Notes: generated by a model from the letters alone, not told the origin. 64,000 nucleotides of DNA from Candidatus Omnitrophota bacterium (GCA_020632575.1 JACKFH010000017.1:1-64000); one strand, 5' to 3'. Numbered from the stretch's first letter, positions 41,884-51,535 are shown. A program made the numbers and translations.

Positions 41884-42603
41884 CTACCGGTAACTCCACA
41901 AGGCGCGGTCCTGAAGGTGGGGGATCTCGTTGAAGGAGCTGAGGGTGAATTTTCCTTGGGTGAAGAGGAAGGTGGTGAGGGAGGCGTTGCGGACCATCCA
42001 GGAGAGTTGGAGGGTGGTCTCGGCGGTGGTGTTGAGAGCGTATTGCATTCCCACTCCGATGGGGCCGCCCGAGGTGAAGGCGGCGATGTGGCTGCCGCTG
42101 CCGGCCGGATTGGTCATTTGACCGATGGCCGATTCCACACGGGCAACGAAATCCTTCCAGGACTCCACACGCTCCATCTGAATGGCGCCGCCGAGCCAAT
42201 GCCTCATCGCGGTCTCGAACATTCTTTGGTAGGTGCGGTAGCGATCCTGTTTCTCGGTCGCCTCCTTGAAGGCTTGGTATTCCAGGTCGAGGGCGGGATC
42301 GATTTCACGGAGTTCGTGAAGGTGATTGTATAGGAACTCCTCGGCCTGGTACTCATTCAGTTCGGGAAGCCGTTGAAGAGGCGGGCAAGGAAGGCCTCGC
42401 TCAGCATAGACCTCTCGAACGATCTCCGCGGAGTCGATCTGACGTTTCAATTCGCCGGCATAAATGGCGTCGAGTTTGAGGCTCTGGTCGCACCAGAACT
42501 CGCCGAGGAGTCTTGCCTGTTTTTGACCGAGTTCGGACAGACGGTCGTAATTGTCTGTGAGAAAGGAGGCCTGTCCATGGCGGACCAACACAAGGAGACT
42601 CAT
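41884..42603 (-). CDS. Histidine phosphatase family protein
   Basis: 239 residues; its ATG overlaps the stop of the SGNH gene. The N-terminal catalytic motif is LLVLVRHGQASFLTDNYDRLSELGQKQA. The family's second catalytic histidine, normally in an SHGG segment, is replaced here: the corresponding sequence is AAFTSGGPIGV. Several annotated members have TSGG at this site, so activity may be altered rather than absent. The substrate is unknown. It is the third gene of the operon headed by the heme-binding protein. Confidence 0.85.
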   Translation of the reverse strand: MSLLVLVRHGQASFLTDNYDRLSELGQKQARLLGEFWCDQSLKLDAIYAGELKRQIDSAEIVREVYAERGLPCPPLQRLPELNEYQAEEFLYNHLHELREIDPALDLEYQAFKEATEKQDRYRTYQRMFETAMRHWLGGAIQMERVESWKDFVARVESAIGQMTNPAGSGSHIAAFTSGGPIGVGMQYALNTTAETTLQLSWMVRNASLTTFLFTQGKFTLSSFNEIPHLQDRALWSYR

Positions 42604-43262
42604 TCGGAGAGATGCTCTCGAACCAGGTCGGACCAGATTTCGTACCCCTTGTTGTTGAGGTGGAGACCATCCTCGAGGAAAAGTTCCTTTTTCGGTTTTC
42701 CATCCTCGCCGATCATGGGAGCGTCGATATCGATGAAGATCTGGTGGTTATCCTGAGAGGCTTCCTTCTCGATCAGGTCGTTGGCCTTCCGCATCTCATC
42801 GACCAGATTCCAGCGGGAGAGGCTCGGTTTGATGGCGATATAGATCAGTCGGGTCTCCGGCAGGTTCTTCCTCACAATACCCGCGAAGGTTTTGTAATCC
42901 TCGAGAACTTGTTCAGCCGATTTCCCGGCGGCGATATCGTTGTCGCCCGCATAGAACACAACGGTCTTCGGGTGATAGGGAATCAAGATGCGATCGGCGA
43001 AGTGGATGGAATCGGCAATCTGCGATCCGCCGAATCCGCGATTGATCACCGGCAGATTGGGAAAGAAGGCGTCCACATCCCAAAACCGAATGCTGGAACT
43101 TCCGATGAACAAGATGCCATTTTGCGGCGGTGGGTTTTCTTTGTCGGTCTGTTCGAAGAATTGAATCTCATCTTCCCACCTGGAGGAATCGTGCTCGGCT
43201 TGCGCGGGTGTCATGGTCAGGCAGACCATGACAAGAACGAGGATCGAAATCGTGGATCTCAT
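42600..43262 (-). CDS. Secreted SGNH/GDSL-type lipase or acylesterase
   Basis: 220 residues from ATG 43262, which overlaps the stop of the upstream gene (ATGA); the open frame further upstream to 43928 is antisense-frame noise in that gene. The signal peptide is ISILVLVMVCLTMTPAQA. SGNH blocks: NGILFIGSSSIRFWDV (nucleophile Ser in GSSS), FGGSQIADS (Gly), YAGDNDIA (Asn) and LEDGLHLNNKGY (Asp-x-x-His). This is the compact GDSL family common in PVC secretomes, acting on acetylated or acylated polysaccharides. Coupled translation links it to a heme-binding protein and a phosphatase. Confidence 0.9.
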   Translation of the reverse strand: MRSTISILVLVMVCLTMTPAQAEHDSSRWEDEIQFFEQTDKENPPPQNGILFIGSSSIRFWDVDAFFPNLPVINRGFGGSQIADSIHFADRILIPYHPKTVVFYAGDNDIAAGKSAEQVLEDYKTFAGIVRKNLPETRLIYIAIKPSLSRWNLVDEMRKANDLIEKEASQDNHQIFIDIDAPMIGEDGKPKKELFLEDGLHLNNKGYEIWSDLVREHLSE

Positions 43263-46189
43263 TTGACGCCATCTCCTTTCAAATACCCGATCAGATCGGC
43301 GAGGTCCTGTCGGGACATGTTCTTTTCGAGTTCCTGGGGCATGAGGGAGAGATTGGTGGAGTAGATGTCCTCGATGTCCGATCGTAGGATGGTCTCCTCC
43401 TCGCCCTTGGCGCGTCGGAGGGTGATGCTGGTGGGAGTTTCGCCGGCGATCAATCCGGTGAGGACATCGCCATCGACGGTCTCGACGACATAGTTGACGA
43501 AACTGGGCACGGTCTCGTGGTTCGGGATCAGAATGTGCAACAGGAGGGATTCCCGCGGCTGAGTTCGGATGCCGGTGAGGTCGGGTCCAACCTCGGTTCC
43601 GGCGCCGTCCAGGAAATGACACTGAGCGCAATGGACCTTGAACATTTCGAAACCATGGTCGGGATGGGTTTCGAGATCCAGCACCGACTTGTAGTCCTCG
43701 AACACTTTCTTCCGGTCGACATCCTTGATCCCTTCGAAAATCTTTTTCGCTCTGGCCTGGACTTCTTCGTTCGAACTGTTGAGAAGGCGCTTCCGTTGAC
43801 TCGGTTCGATCGAGGAGGACTGAATGTCCCCTTTCTCCAAAGCGGTGAGGAAAGTGGAGATATGGTGACCGCGAGTGAGCACGTTCGAGATGATGGCTGC
43901 ACGGACCGGTGGAGTCAGACTCCTCCAACGATCCTTTTCGGAAAGGAATTCGCCCGCCTCGGGTTCGGGCATTTGGGCAAGCGCCTTGGCGGCGGCAATC
44001 TGGAGATCTTGGGGCGCGTAGGGATTTACCAATTCCTCGAGCGTCTCACCGACCTTGATGTAAGTGGAATACTGCAGGAAATCCACAGCGGCGAGACGGT
44101 CATCGATAGGTGCGTCGGCATGGGTGGCGAGGTTCATTGCTGATTCGACCAATGAGGAAATCCGATTGGCGACCTTCTCGTTTTCGCCGGCGAGAAAGAC
44201 AAGGAGATCTTTTTGGCCCCGCGCTTCGGATTTCTTTTGGAGGGATTCGATCAGGCCGACCAAGGCAGCCTCTTCCCATTCGGCGTCTTCCGGAGCGGCG
44301 GTTTCAGTCAGAACGGAGACTCGATCCCGGATACTTTCTAGGCTCTCCTGGTTCGCGAGGATAATGCAGATCGATTTGAGAAAATCTCGATATCCCTCGC
44401 CGGTGCGGTCCCGCCACTCCAGCGCCTCTGCAAGAAGCTCACCCGCATTATCGCCAACCGAGCAGAGGACGGCGGTGCGTGTCCAGGAATCGTCAATCCC
44501 TTTTTCGGCGATTTGCGACAAAGCGTCGAACTTACCCGGCGAGTCGAATTCACCCAGGGTCAGGGCTGTTTGAAATCTCACTCGGAGATCGGGATCCTCG
44601 GAGTGGGCAAGAACGGATCGCTTCAGGTTATCCGAGCCCTCTTGGAGATGCCGTCCGGCCAACTTCACCGAGTTCTCCCGAACGCCTGGCTCCGAGTCGG
44701 AGAGTCCCGCCAAGATTTCTTTTTCGGATAAGGAATCGAATCCTTCGAGCAACCAAAGGGCGAGGACTCGTCCCTGTGGGGTGGCGCCATGTGTCGCTTT
44801 CTTTCGAAGAAGTTCCAGGGGCGCCTCCGCTTTTCTTTCGATCAGGAGACGTTGCGCGGCCTCTCTCCACCAACTGTTGGGGTTGTCGAGGAGTTCAACC
44901 AGATCGGCGGTTTTCATATCCGCTGGAAATTGGGGTGGGATGTGAGCGTCGATTTCGGTCGACTTTCCTTTGAACCGATAGATCCGTCCCATGTCTTTTC
45001 CAGTTTCGAAATCGGTGATGGCTCGAATCGCCTCGGGGAGATAGGTCGGATGCTCGATGGTCTTGCGGTACATATCGCAGAGGTAGAGTGCTCCATCGGG
45101 TCCATTCGCGAGATTGACCGGGCGGAACCAATTGTCGGTGGAGGCTAGGAACTCGACTTTTTCTCTCGGCCGCTCGGCGGAAAAGGAGGCCCCATCGGGC
45201 TCTCGAAAGGCTCGATGGACCAAATTCCCGGTGGGGTCGCAGACAAACTGATTCCCATAGAAATCCGGAGGGAGGGCCGCGCCTCGGTAGATCTGAAGAC
45301 CACAGGCGGCGGTGAAGGTTTGGGCATGGGAGATGGCGGTGGTGATGTTGTCGCTAATCGGGAAGAGGCGCACGGGATCGCCGGTTCCATAGAGATTTTG
45401 GACCGCCTGGGTCACCGGAAAATAGGGGTTGCGCGAGAGCGATTCGAAATCGAGGACTACGTGCTCGGCGGGCTTCCGATTGGAGCAGACGAATCGTCGA
45501 CCATAGTCATCAAAGGTTTGGCCGAATTGGGCTTGGCCGGGGATGATTTCAACCTCGAGTGTCTCGGGATTGAACCGGAAATCGTTCCGTTTGGTCTCCA
45601 CCGGCTTGCGGTCCGGGTGTTTGGGGGAAGTCACCTCCCCGCCGCTGAGGCCATTGGTGAGGTAGATCCAGCCATCCAGGCCAAGCGTTGGGTGACTCAC
45701 TCGAAGTTGGGTCGACCCCCCTTTGGAAAAACCGGTGAGCCAGATCTGGCGAATGTCGGCCCGCCCATCGCCATCGGTGTCTTTCAGATAGAGGACCTCG
45801 GGAGCGCAGGTGACAATGACGCCGCCCTCCCATGGCAGGATGCCGTTCGGGAAAGTGAACCCATCGGCGAAGGTGACACGGGACTCGTAGTAACCATCGC
45901 CATCTTTGTCCTCGAGTCGGGCGATCCGACCCGCAGGGGGGTCCCCTTCTGGCGGGCCGGAAGGGTAACCGATGTTTTCGACCACGTAGAGACGGCCCCA
46001 CTCATCAAAAGCGAGGGCGACAGGGTCCATGATTGTGGGTTCGTTCGAAACCAGGGAGGCTTCAACCTCGGGGTTCAGTTGGAAAAGTTTCAAGGAATCG
46101 GGAGGGGAAACCGGGTCAACTGGCTCCGAGGACGCTGGGTGCGCTTCAATTAAAAGGAGGGATAGGATTAAGAGAATTCGATAGGCCAT
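43259..46189 (-). CDS. PVC-type heme-binding CxxCH protein with propeller and HEAT repeats
   Basis: 976 residues. A signal peptide (ILLILSLLLIEAHPASS) precedes a membrane-bound-dehydrogenase-type beta-propeller (about 30-410; MDPVALAFDEWGRLYVVENIGYP, ANGPDGALYLCDMYR). A HEAT/armadillo-like helical region follows (about 430-830, DSEPGVRENSVKLAGRHL). A C-terminal cytochrome c module has HCAQCHFLDG (CxxCH near residue 855), the axial-ligand region PNHETVPSFVNYVVET and SLMPQEL. This architecture is typical of Planctomycetes and related phyla; a role in periplasmic sugar oxidation has been proposed. It heads a coupled operon with an SGNH esterase and a histidine phosphatase. Confidence 0.92.
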   Translation of the reverse strand: MAYRILLILSLLLIEAHPASSEPVDPVSPPDSLKLFQLNPEVEASLVSNEPTIMDPVALAFDEWGRLYVVENIGYPSGPPEGDPPAGRIARLEDKDGDGYYESRVTFADGFTFPNGILPWEGGVIVTCAPEVLYLKDTDGDGRADIRQIWLTGFSKGGSTQLRVSHPTLGLDGWIYLTNGLSGGEVTSPKHPDRKPVETKRNDFRFNPETLEVEIIPGQAQFGQTFDDYGRRFVCSNRKPAEHVVLDFESLSRNPYFPVTQAVQNLYGTGDPVRLFPISDNITTAISHAQTFTAACGLQIYRGAALPPDFYGNQFVCDPTGNLVHRAFREPDGASFSAERPREKVEFLASTDNWFRPVNLANGPDGALYLCDMYRKTIEHPTYLPEAIRAITDFETGKDMGRIYRFKGKSTEIDAHIPPQFPADMKTADLVELLDNPNSWWREAAQRLLIERKAEAPLELLRKKATHGATPQGRVLALWLLEGFDSLSEKEILAGLSDSEPGVRENSVKLAGRHLQEGSDNLKRSVLAHSEDPDLRVRFQTALTLGEFDSPGKFDALSQIAEKGIDDSWTRTAVLCSVGDNAGELLAEALEWRDRTGEGYRDFLKSICIILANQESLESIRDRVSVLTETAAPEDAEWEEAALVGLIESLQKKSEARGQKDLLVFLAGENEKVANRISSLVESAMNLATHADAPIDDRLAAVDFLQYSTYIKVGETLEELVNPYAPQDLQIAAAKALAQMPEPEAGEFLSEKDRWRSLTPPVRAAIISNVLTRGHHISTFLTALEKGDIQSSSIEPSQRKRLLNSSNEEVQARAKKIFEGIKDVDRKKVFEDYKSVLDLETHPDHGFEMFKVHCAQCHFLDGAGTEVGPDLTGIRTQPRESLLLHILIPNHETVPSFVNYVVETVDGDVLTGLIAGETPTSITLRRAKGEEETILRSDIEDIYSTNLSLMPQELEKNMSRQDLADLIGYLKGDGVK

Positions 46190-46245
46190 AGAGAGGGAGG
46201 GTATCGAAAATCGAAATCTTTTGAACCTTCCCTGACCGACTATGT

Positions 46246-47955
46246 CTAATTATCCCTTTCCATTTCCTCCACAATTGCCGATAGGTCGGTGAGCCCGAAG
46301 TGTTCTTTTAGCACGATATCCGCGATTCCAAGTTTTTCTCGCGCGGAAATCACCTTCTTGCGGTCCTGCTCGGACAGTTGGTTGGAGGCGAGAACCTCGG
46401 CCAATGCACGAGTGGACTGATCGAGGGGCTCCAGGACCTGGTCCGCGACAGCCTCGAATCTGCCAGCGGTGTGTCCACTTAGAATCCCGGACAATCCGGT
46501 CGCTTTCGCGCGCAGTTCCATGCCTTGTGAGGTGATCAGGAACTCGTGGAGGTCTTTCGAATGGTCGGTGTTGGCCATTTTCATGATGGCGAGGAACCGG
46601 TGAACCTTTCCATCGATTTCAGCGAGAGAGAGTTGGATCACCGAATCAGCAAGGTAAGCAAAGTCCAATCCTGAGAGCGAAATATTTCCGCTGATTTCGG
46701 TGGACTCATTCAATGCCAAGGTGGTGATTCCGGCTCGGCGGAAAAGCATCACCAGTAGATGGGTCATCTCTCGGAGCGTTTCCTGGTTGGAAATGCTGGT
46801 TTTTAGGTCGCTGATCGAATCGATCACCATGCAATCGTACTTGTTCTTCAGGATTCTCAGGGTGAGATCCTGGAGGAGTTTTTCAGGGGTTAATCCAACC
46901 GGGGAGAGGTGCATGAAGTCGAATTGACCGTTCTCCCGGTACGGTTTCAAGTCGAGCCCGAAAGACTCCGCAGCCCTAAGAAATCTTTCCTCTATTTCCT
47001 GAAAGGAGAGGTGGAGAGCTTTCAATCCTTGTGCAAGATGAGAATGCAGGAATCGACGAGCAAGGGTGGTTTTTCCGGTCCCCGAGTATCCCACAACCAG
47101 ATTCACCGAAGCTTCCTCGAAACCCCCGCCGATCAAGGAGTCCAAACCAGGAACGCCGGTAGGAATCTTCCGGGCGCTTGTCTGTTTGGGAGGAATCAGA
47201 CTCTCGATGTCCACCGGCCTGAGGTGTGGGAAGACCTGGATGCCATCCCGTTGAAATTCGAAGGGGTGTGTTCCCGAAATGTGCTTTTGTCCTCTGGTCT
47301 TGCGTATTTGGATGGCGCGCTGGTTCTCCCCTGTTGAACCCGATGGGCAGTTGATCAACCGAATGGAAGCGTCGACCGCGTATTCCTCGAAAGAAATGGA
47401 ATCCCCCGGACCCGGGTCAATTTCTTTGACCAGGATCGCGTTCACACTCTGCATTTTGAAATTGTTCAGGATTCGATGGAGGATCTCGCGAAGTTCGGAT
47501 TCCTTGTTGGTCACCCGTTTGAAGTGGCTGATGCTATCGATCACGAGCCGTTTGGCCCCCATGTCTCTGATGATTCGGCCAATGAGGTCCTCTTTGCCGG
47601 TCGAACCGTCCAAGACCTTTCGAGGCTCGGTCCAGATGACTCGGAGCAAGTTCTCTTTCTCCATTTGGGCGAGATCGAACCCATAATCGGCGTACTCTTG
47701 GTAGATCTGGTTGGGGAATTCCTCAAATGCGACCAATATCCCCGGTTCCTTGAAGAGTTTCGCCCCCTGATAAAGCATCTGGATGGCGAAAGTGCTCTTT
47801 CCGGATCCCGGAGGCCCCTCGATCAGAAGAGAGTTGTTCCGATTGACTCCGCCGGACAGGAGATGGTCGAGTCCCTTGACACCTGTTGGCATCTTTTCTT
47901 TCAGGATTTCCTCCCGGCTCTTTCGTCTGGATCTTTTCACTTCAGTCTCCATCAT
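46246..47955 (-). CDS. KaiC-like ATPase with two RecA domains
   Basis: 569 residues from ATG 47955 (GGAG 8 nt upstream); a GTG at 48000 overlapping the PilB stop is the alternative. Domain 1 has PTGVKGLDHLLSGGV and Walker A GPPGSGKST. Domain 2 has PTGVPGLDSLIGGGF and Walker A GYSGTGKTT. Both have the Walker-B-like CMVIDSISDLK or LVIDSISHFK strand. The last 90 residues are an added helical region. KaiC family members are ATP-driven hexamers that sometimes autophosphorylate; no KaiA/KaiB genes are nearby. Overlap or close spacing with the pilus ATPase upstream is notable. Confidence 0.9.
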   Translation of the reverse strand: MMETEVKRSRRKSREEILKEKMPTGVKGLDHLLSGGVNRNNSLLIEGPPGSGKSTFAIQMLYQGAKLFKEPGILVAFEEFPNQIYQEYADYGFDLAQMEKENLLRVIWTEPRKVLDGSTGKEDLIGRIIRDMGAKRLVIDSISHFKRVTNKESELREILHRILNNFKMQSVNAILVKEIDPGPGDSISFEEYAVDASIRLINCPSGSTGENQRAIQIRKTRGQKHISGTHPFEFQRDGIQVFPHLRPVDIESLIPPKQTSARKIPTGVPGLDSLIGGGFEEASVNLVVGYSGTGKTTLARRFLHSHLAQGLKALHLSFQEIEERFLRAAESFGLDLKPYRENGQFDFMHLSPVGLTPEKLLQDLTLRILKNKYDCMVIDSISDLKTSISNQETLREMTHLLVMLFRRAGITTLALNESTEISGNISLSGLDFAYLADSVIQLSLAEIDGKVHRFLAIMKMANTDHSKDLHEFLITSQGMELRAKATGLSGILSGHTAGRFEAVADQVLEPLDQSTRALAEVLASNQLSEQDRKKVISAREKLGIADIVLKEHFGLTDLSAIVEEMERDN

Positions 47956-47996
47956 CGATCCATCTCCTCTGTGTAGTACGCTAGCATTGGCTTTTA

Positions 47997-49709
47997 TCAC
48001 TCGCGCTTGAGCAAGCCGACTCTTTCGACTTCAGACAAGCTGGTGACTCCTTCGAGAACCAGCTTTTTGGCCGACTCTCTCAGGCAGGTCATTCCCTCCT
48101 TCATCCCAATCCGGGTGATTTCCCGACTAGAGCCGCGATTGATAATGAGATCGTGGACGGATTCCTCCACTAACAGGAGTTCATACACCGCTTGCCTTCC
48201 GTGAAAGCCAGTTCCACTACATTTTCTGCAACCGTTCGCCACTTGAAACTCTTTCAAATCGGGAGCCTCGAGCCGCGCTTGATCGGTCTTCGTTGTCGGC
48301 TTGGTTTGCTTGCAGTGGGGACACAAAACCCGAATCAATCTTTGGGCGAGGACCGCCTTCAGAGCGGCGGTGAGAAGGTAGGGCTCAACGCCCATGTCGA
48401 CCAAGCGGGTCACCGCCGAGGCGGCGTCATTGGTGTGGAGGGTGCTGAACATCTTGTGCCCCGTCAGGGCGGCGCGGCAGGCGATCTCGGCGGTTTCATG
48501 ATCGCGGATTTCTCCCACCAAGACAGTGTCCGGGTCTTGTCGCAGAATCGAGCGCAGGCCGGATTGAAAGGTCAGGCCCGCCTTGGAGTGAATCTGAACT
48601 TGGGTGATCCCGTCCATTTCATACTCGACTGGATCCTCGAGGGTGATGATGTTGGTGGATCCACGGTCAAGTTCGGCGATCGAGGCGTAAAGGGTGGTTG
48701 TTTTTCCACTGCCGGTCGGACCGGTGACCAGTATCATGCCGAGGGGGAGACCAACGACCTGTCGCCATTTCTCGTGAAGCTCAGCGGGCATGTGCAGATT
48801 GTTGAGGTTGAGGAGGGAATCATCCTTGGTGAGAAGCCGGACCACGATTTTTTCGCCCCAGGTCGAAGGGAGAGAGGAAACCCGGCAATCGACCAGCCCT
48901 TTGATCGGATGCTCGATGGAGGTTCTCCCATCCTGAGGAACTCTCCTTTCCGCGATGTCCATGCCGGAAACGATCTTGATTCGGCTGATCAAGGTGGGAG
49001 TCATAGATTCGGGAAAAACACAAGCGACCTGAAGAATGCCGTCGATGCGATACCGAACGGTCAACCGCCCCCGGCCGGGTTCGATGTGAATGTCGGTGAC
49101 ATTCAGGTCCGCGGCTTTTTGAAAAATCTTGGCGGAGAGTTCGGTCGCTCCGTGTTCCTCCTCCATGAGTTCGGGAAGCAGCGGCTTGGCGCCGCTGATG
49201 AAGACATCCCCGAAGAGCGACTTCTTTTGTTGATCCTTGGTTTTCGGTTTGAGTTCTTTGGCGAGAGTCCCATACCAGCTCTCGATCGAATCAACGACAT
49301 CCGATTGGGGCGCCACATGAATATTCAATCGGCACTCGGATGCAAGTTTCAGATCCTCGATCGCCCGATTGTTATCGGGCGAGGCCATGGCGATTTCCAG
49401 GACGCCGTTCTCTTTCTTGATGGGAAAGGCCTGATAACGGCGCGCCATCCGGTCGGGGACTAACAGAAGGGCTGAGGGATCGGGTTTGATTTTGTTGAGA
49501 TCAAGGGAAGGGTAAAAGAAATAATTTTCGAGAGTCTTGAGGATTTCATCACGCGTGTAGATCCCCTCCTCCAGGAGGGTGGCATCGAAGGAATTGCCAT
49601 TGTTCGACTCGGATTTGAGCAAGCGCTCGACTTCAGTCGGCTCAAGAAGCCGTCGCTCGTTGACAATCCTCAGAAAGACGTTGTCCTCAGCGACAACTTC
49701 TGGGCTCAT
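47997..49709 (-). CDS. Type II secretion / type IV pilus assembly ATPase (GspE/PilB)
   Basis: 570 residues. The N-terminal GspEII domain (residues 10-140, ERLLKSESNNGNSFDATLLEEG) is followed by the N2 region TDIHIEPGRGRLTVRYRIDG. The ATPase core has Walker A GPTGSGKTTTLYASI, the Asp box LEDPVEYEMDGITQVQ, Walker B GEIRDHETAE and the His box FSTLHTNDAASAVTRL. The tetracysteine zinc motif is CPHCKQ...GCRKCSGTGF. It powers pilus or pseudopilus extension from the inner membrane. No other pilus genes are adjacent; the KaiC-like ATPase gene follows at once. A promoter candidate lies upstream at 49749-49778. Confidence 0.93.
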   Translation of the reverse strand: MSPEVVAEDNVFLRIVNERRLLEPTEVERLLKSESNNGNSFDATLLEEGIYTRDEILKTLENYFFYPSLDLNKIKPDPSALLLVPDRMARRYQAFPIKKENGVLEIAMASPDNNRAIEDLKLASECRLNIHVAPQSDVVDSIESWYGTLAKELKPKTKDQQKKSLFGDVFISGAKPLLPELMEEEHGATELSAKIFQKAADLNVTDIHIEPGRGRLTVRYRIDGILQVACVFPESMTPTLISRIKIVSGMDIAERRVPQDGRTSIEHPIKGLVDCRVSSLPSTWGEKIVVRLLTKDDSLLNLNNLHMPAELHEKWRQVVGLPLGMILVTGPTGSGKTTTLYASIAELDRGSTNIITLEDPVEYEMDGITQVQIHSKAGLTFQSGLRSILRQDPDTVLVGEIRDHETAEIACRAALTGHKMFSTLHTNDAASAVTRLVDMGVEPYLLTAALKAVLAQRLIRVLCPHCKQTKPTTKTDQARLEAPDLKEFQVANGCRKCSGTGFHGRQAVYELLLVEESVHDLIINRGSSREITRIGMKEGMTCLRESAKKLVLEGVTSLSEVERVGLLKRE

Positions 49710-49748
49710 GGTTTCCCCCTGCGGATCAATTGCTGGAATACCGCAGTG

Positions 49749-49778
49749 AGATTACCACAAATTAATCATATAAGTCAA
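49749..49778 (-). promoter_or_regulatory. Candidate sigma-70-type promoter for the PilB gene
   Basis: On the minus strand TTGACT (49778-49773) and TAATCT (49754-49749) are spaced 18 bases apart in an AT-rich gap. The -10 ends 39 bases before the ATG at 49709. Confidence 0.45.
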
Positions 49779-49826
49779 TCTACTCAAAAATAATTGATAA
49801 GATCGCTTCCTCGCTCACGATGGGAC

Positions 49827-50567
49827 CTAGGCGACCGATAGACCGTCTAATGCCTGGGTTTGCCATTGGATGAGTTCCCGGACGCCTTTTTCCCCGAGAA
49901 CTAAGAGTTCCTCGAGTTCGCTTCTTTTAAAGGTGGATTCTTCTCCGGTCCCCTGGATTTCGGCGAATTCGCCCCCTTCGGTCATGATCACATTCATATC
50001 GACCGAGGCGAGGCTGTCCTCGGAATAGCAGAGGTCGAGGAGGGGGAATCCCTCCACGATGCCGACACTCACCGCCGCCACCTTCTCTCGGATCGGCCAT
50101 CTTTCCAGGGCGCCGGCGGAATACATGAGGTGACAGGCCTCCCAAAAGGCGACCAGGGCGCCGGTGACGGAGGCTGTGCGAGTTCCGCCATCGGCTTGGA
50201 TGACATCGCAGTCGATGTTGACGAGTCTTTGTCCTAGCGCGGAGGAATCGGTCACCGCCCGGAGGGCTCGCCCGATCAGTCTTTGGATCTCGGCGGTCCG
50301 TCCTTTCGGCTTGGCGCCCTCGCGAACAATCCGGGTCTTTGAGGATTTGGGGAGCATCCCATACTCGGCGGTCACCCAACCCTGACCCTCGGGAAGCCAG
50401 TTCGGGGTGTTCTCGGAAAAACTTGCGGTGCACAGGACCTTGGTCTTGCCGAATTCGATCCAGCAGGAGCCCTCGGCGGTTTCGAGAAAGGAGCGTTGGA
50501 TGTTGATGGGCCGTAGTTGATCGACCGCCCGTCCGTCTTGGCGAGTTTTGGAACTCATCTCGTCCAT
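49827..50567 (-). CDS. rph: Ribonuclease PH
   Basis: 246 residues; the stop of the upstream gene overlaps the ATG (TAATG) and GGAGG precedes it. The family motifs RQDGRAVDQLRP, VLCTASFSENTPNWL, GWVTAEYGMLPKSS and DVIQADGGTRTASVTGA are all present. RNase PH trims nucleotides 3' of the tRNA CCA end by phosphorolysis. Length is normal and no key residue is missing. It is co-transcribed with mqnD, probably by chance of location. Confidence 0.95.
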   Translation of the reverse strand: MDEMSSKTRQDGRAVDQLRPINIQRSFLETAEGSCWIEFGKTKVLCTASFSENTPNWLPEGQGWVTAEYGMLPKSSKTRIVREGAKPKGRTAEIQRLIGRALRAVTDSSALGQRLVNIDCDVIQADGGTRTASVTGALVAFWEACHLMYSAGALERWPIREKVAAVSVGIVEGFPLLDLCYSEDSLASVDMNVIMTEGGEFAEIQGTGEESTFKRSELEELLVLGEKGVRELIQWQTQALDGLSVA

Positions 50568-51403
50568 TAACCTCCCACGAATTCGAGTTCGACAGGGTTG
50601 GGGATCAAACCTTTTTCATACCCTTTGCGAAGGAGGGTCCGAATCGCCTCTCGGCCTCTCTCGCCATAGTCGAGGGTCCAATGGTTGACATACATCCCGA
50701 CAAACTTGTCGGCGAGATCGACCTCCATGTCGCGCGCCCAGGAGAGCGCGTATTGGACCGCTTCCTCACGGTGGTCGAGGGAGTATTGAATCGACTCGGT
50801 CAGGAGGTCCGAAACCTCCTCCATCGTCTTCTTCCCAAAATCCTTTCGGATTGTGTTCGCTCCTAGCGGGAGCGGAAGACCGGTCTCCTCTTGCCACCAA
50901 ACCCCAAGGTCGACGACCAAATTCAATCCGCGCTGACTCCAGGTCAGCTGCCCCTCGTGAATGATCAGGCCAGCGTCGGATTTTCCACTTTCGACATGCT
51001 CAAAGATCTGGTCGAAGGGGACCACCTCATACTCGAATTTGCCGATGCAAAGGGAAAGCGCGAGGAAGGCTGTGGTCATCGTCCCGGGGACGGAAATCTT
51101 GTAGTTGGCCAAGTCATCGAGGGAAATGTCTCGGTTAGTGACCACCATGGGCCCGTAACCGTCTCCCATGCTGGAACCGCTGGGGAGTAGGGCGTATTTG
51201 TCCAACACGCTGGCGTAGGCATGGACGCTGATAGCGGTGATGTCGAGTTCGCCTTTCATCGCCCGCCGGTTCAGGGTCTCGATATCCTGAAGGATGTGCT
51301 CGAAGGAATAGCCGCGTTGGTCAATCAAATCCTTCGCGAGAGCGTAAAACATAAAAGCGTCATCCGGGTCGGGGCTATGACCCAGGGTTAAGTGAGTGGT
51401 CAT
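50567..51403 (-). CDS. mqnD: 1,4-dihydroxy-6-naphthoate synthase (MqnD)
   Basis: 278 residues. The opening LTLGHSPDPDDAFMFYAL and the segments KGELDITAISVHAYA, GPMVVTNRDI, VPGTMTTAFLALSL, DAGLIIHEGQLTW and GLPLPLGANTIRKD are characteristic of MqnD, a periplasmic-binding-protein-like enzyme. It converts cyclic dehypoxanthine futalosine to 1,4-dihydroxy-6-naphthoate in the futalosine route to menaquinone. No other mqn genes are in the window. It implies a menaquinone-based respiratory chain. Confidence 0.93.
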   Translation of the reverse strand: MTTHLTLGHSPDPDDAFMFYALAKDLIDQRGYSFEHILQDIETLNRRAMKGELDITAISVHAYASVLDKYALLPSGSSMGDGYGPMVVTNRDISLDDLANYKISVPGTMTTAFLALSLCIGKFEYEVVPFDQIFEHVESGKSDAGLIIHEGQLTWSQRGLNLVVDLGVWWQEETGLPLPLGANTIRKDFGKKTMEEVSDLLTESIQYSLDHREEAVQYALSWARDMEVDLADKFVGMYVNHWTLDYGERGREAIRTLLRKGYEKGLIPNPVELEFVGG

Positions 51404-51535
51404 CGAAAGAGACTTCTCCGGGTTAAGAATTTATATGGAGCCAGGATAGTGCACGAAACCCGGGCGCATTTTAAGGGTGGCGGCGAGGGAGGGGTCCGGC
51501 GGCCAACCCCTCGTCTCGAGAGAATCCGGAGGGAA

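Noticed and set aside
43263..43928. Upstream extension of the SGNH esterase frame
   Set aside because: The extension overlaps the heme-binding protein in another frame, is rich in Arg and Pro, and the signal peptide plus ATGA overlap define the start at 43262.
48192..49463. 423-residue antisense frame across the PilB gene
   Set aside because: PilB motifs in the sense frame are unambiguous, and no ribosome site or known motif supports the antisense frame.
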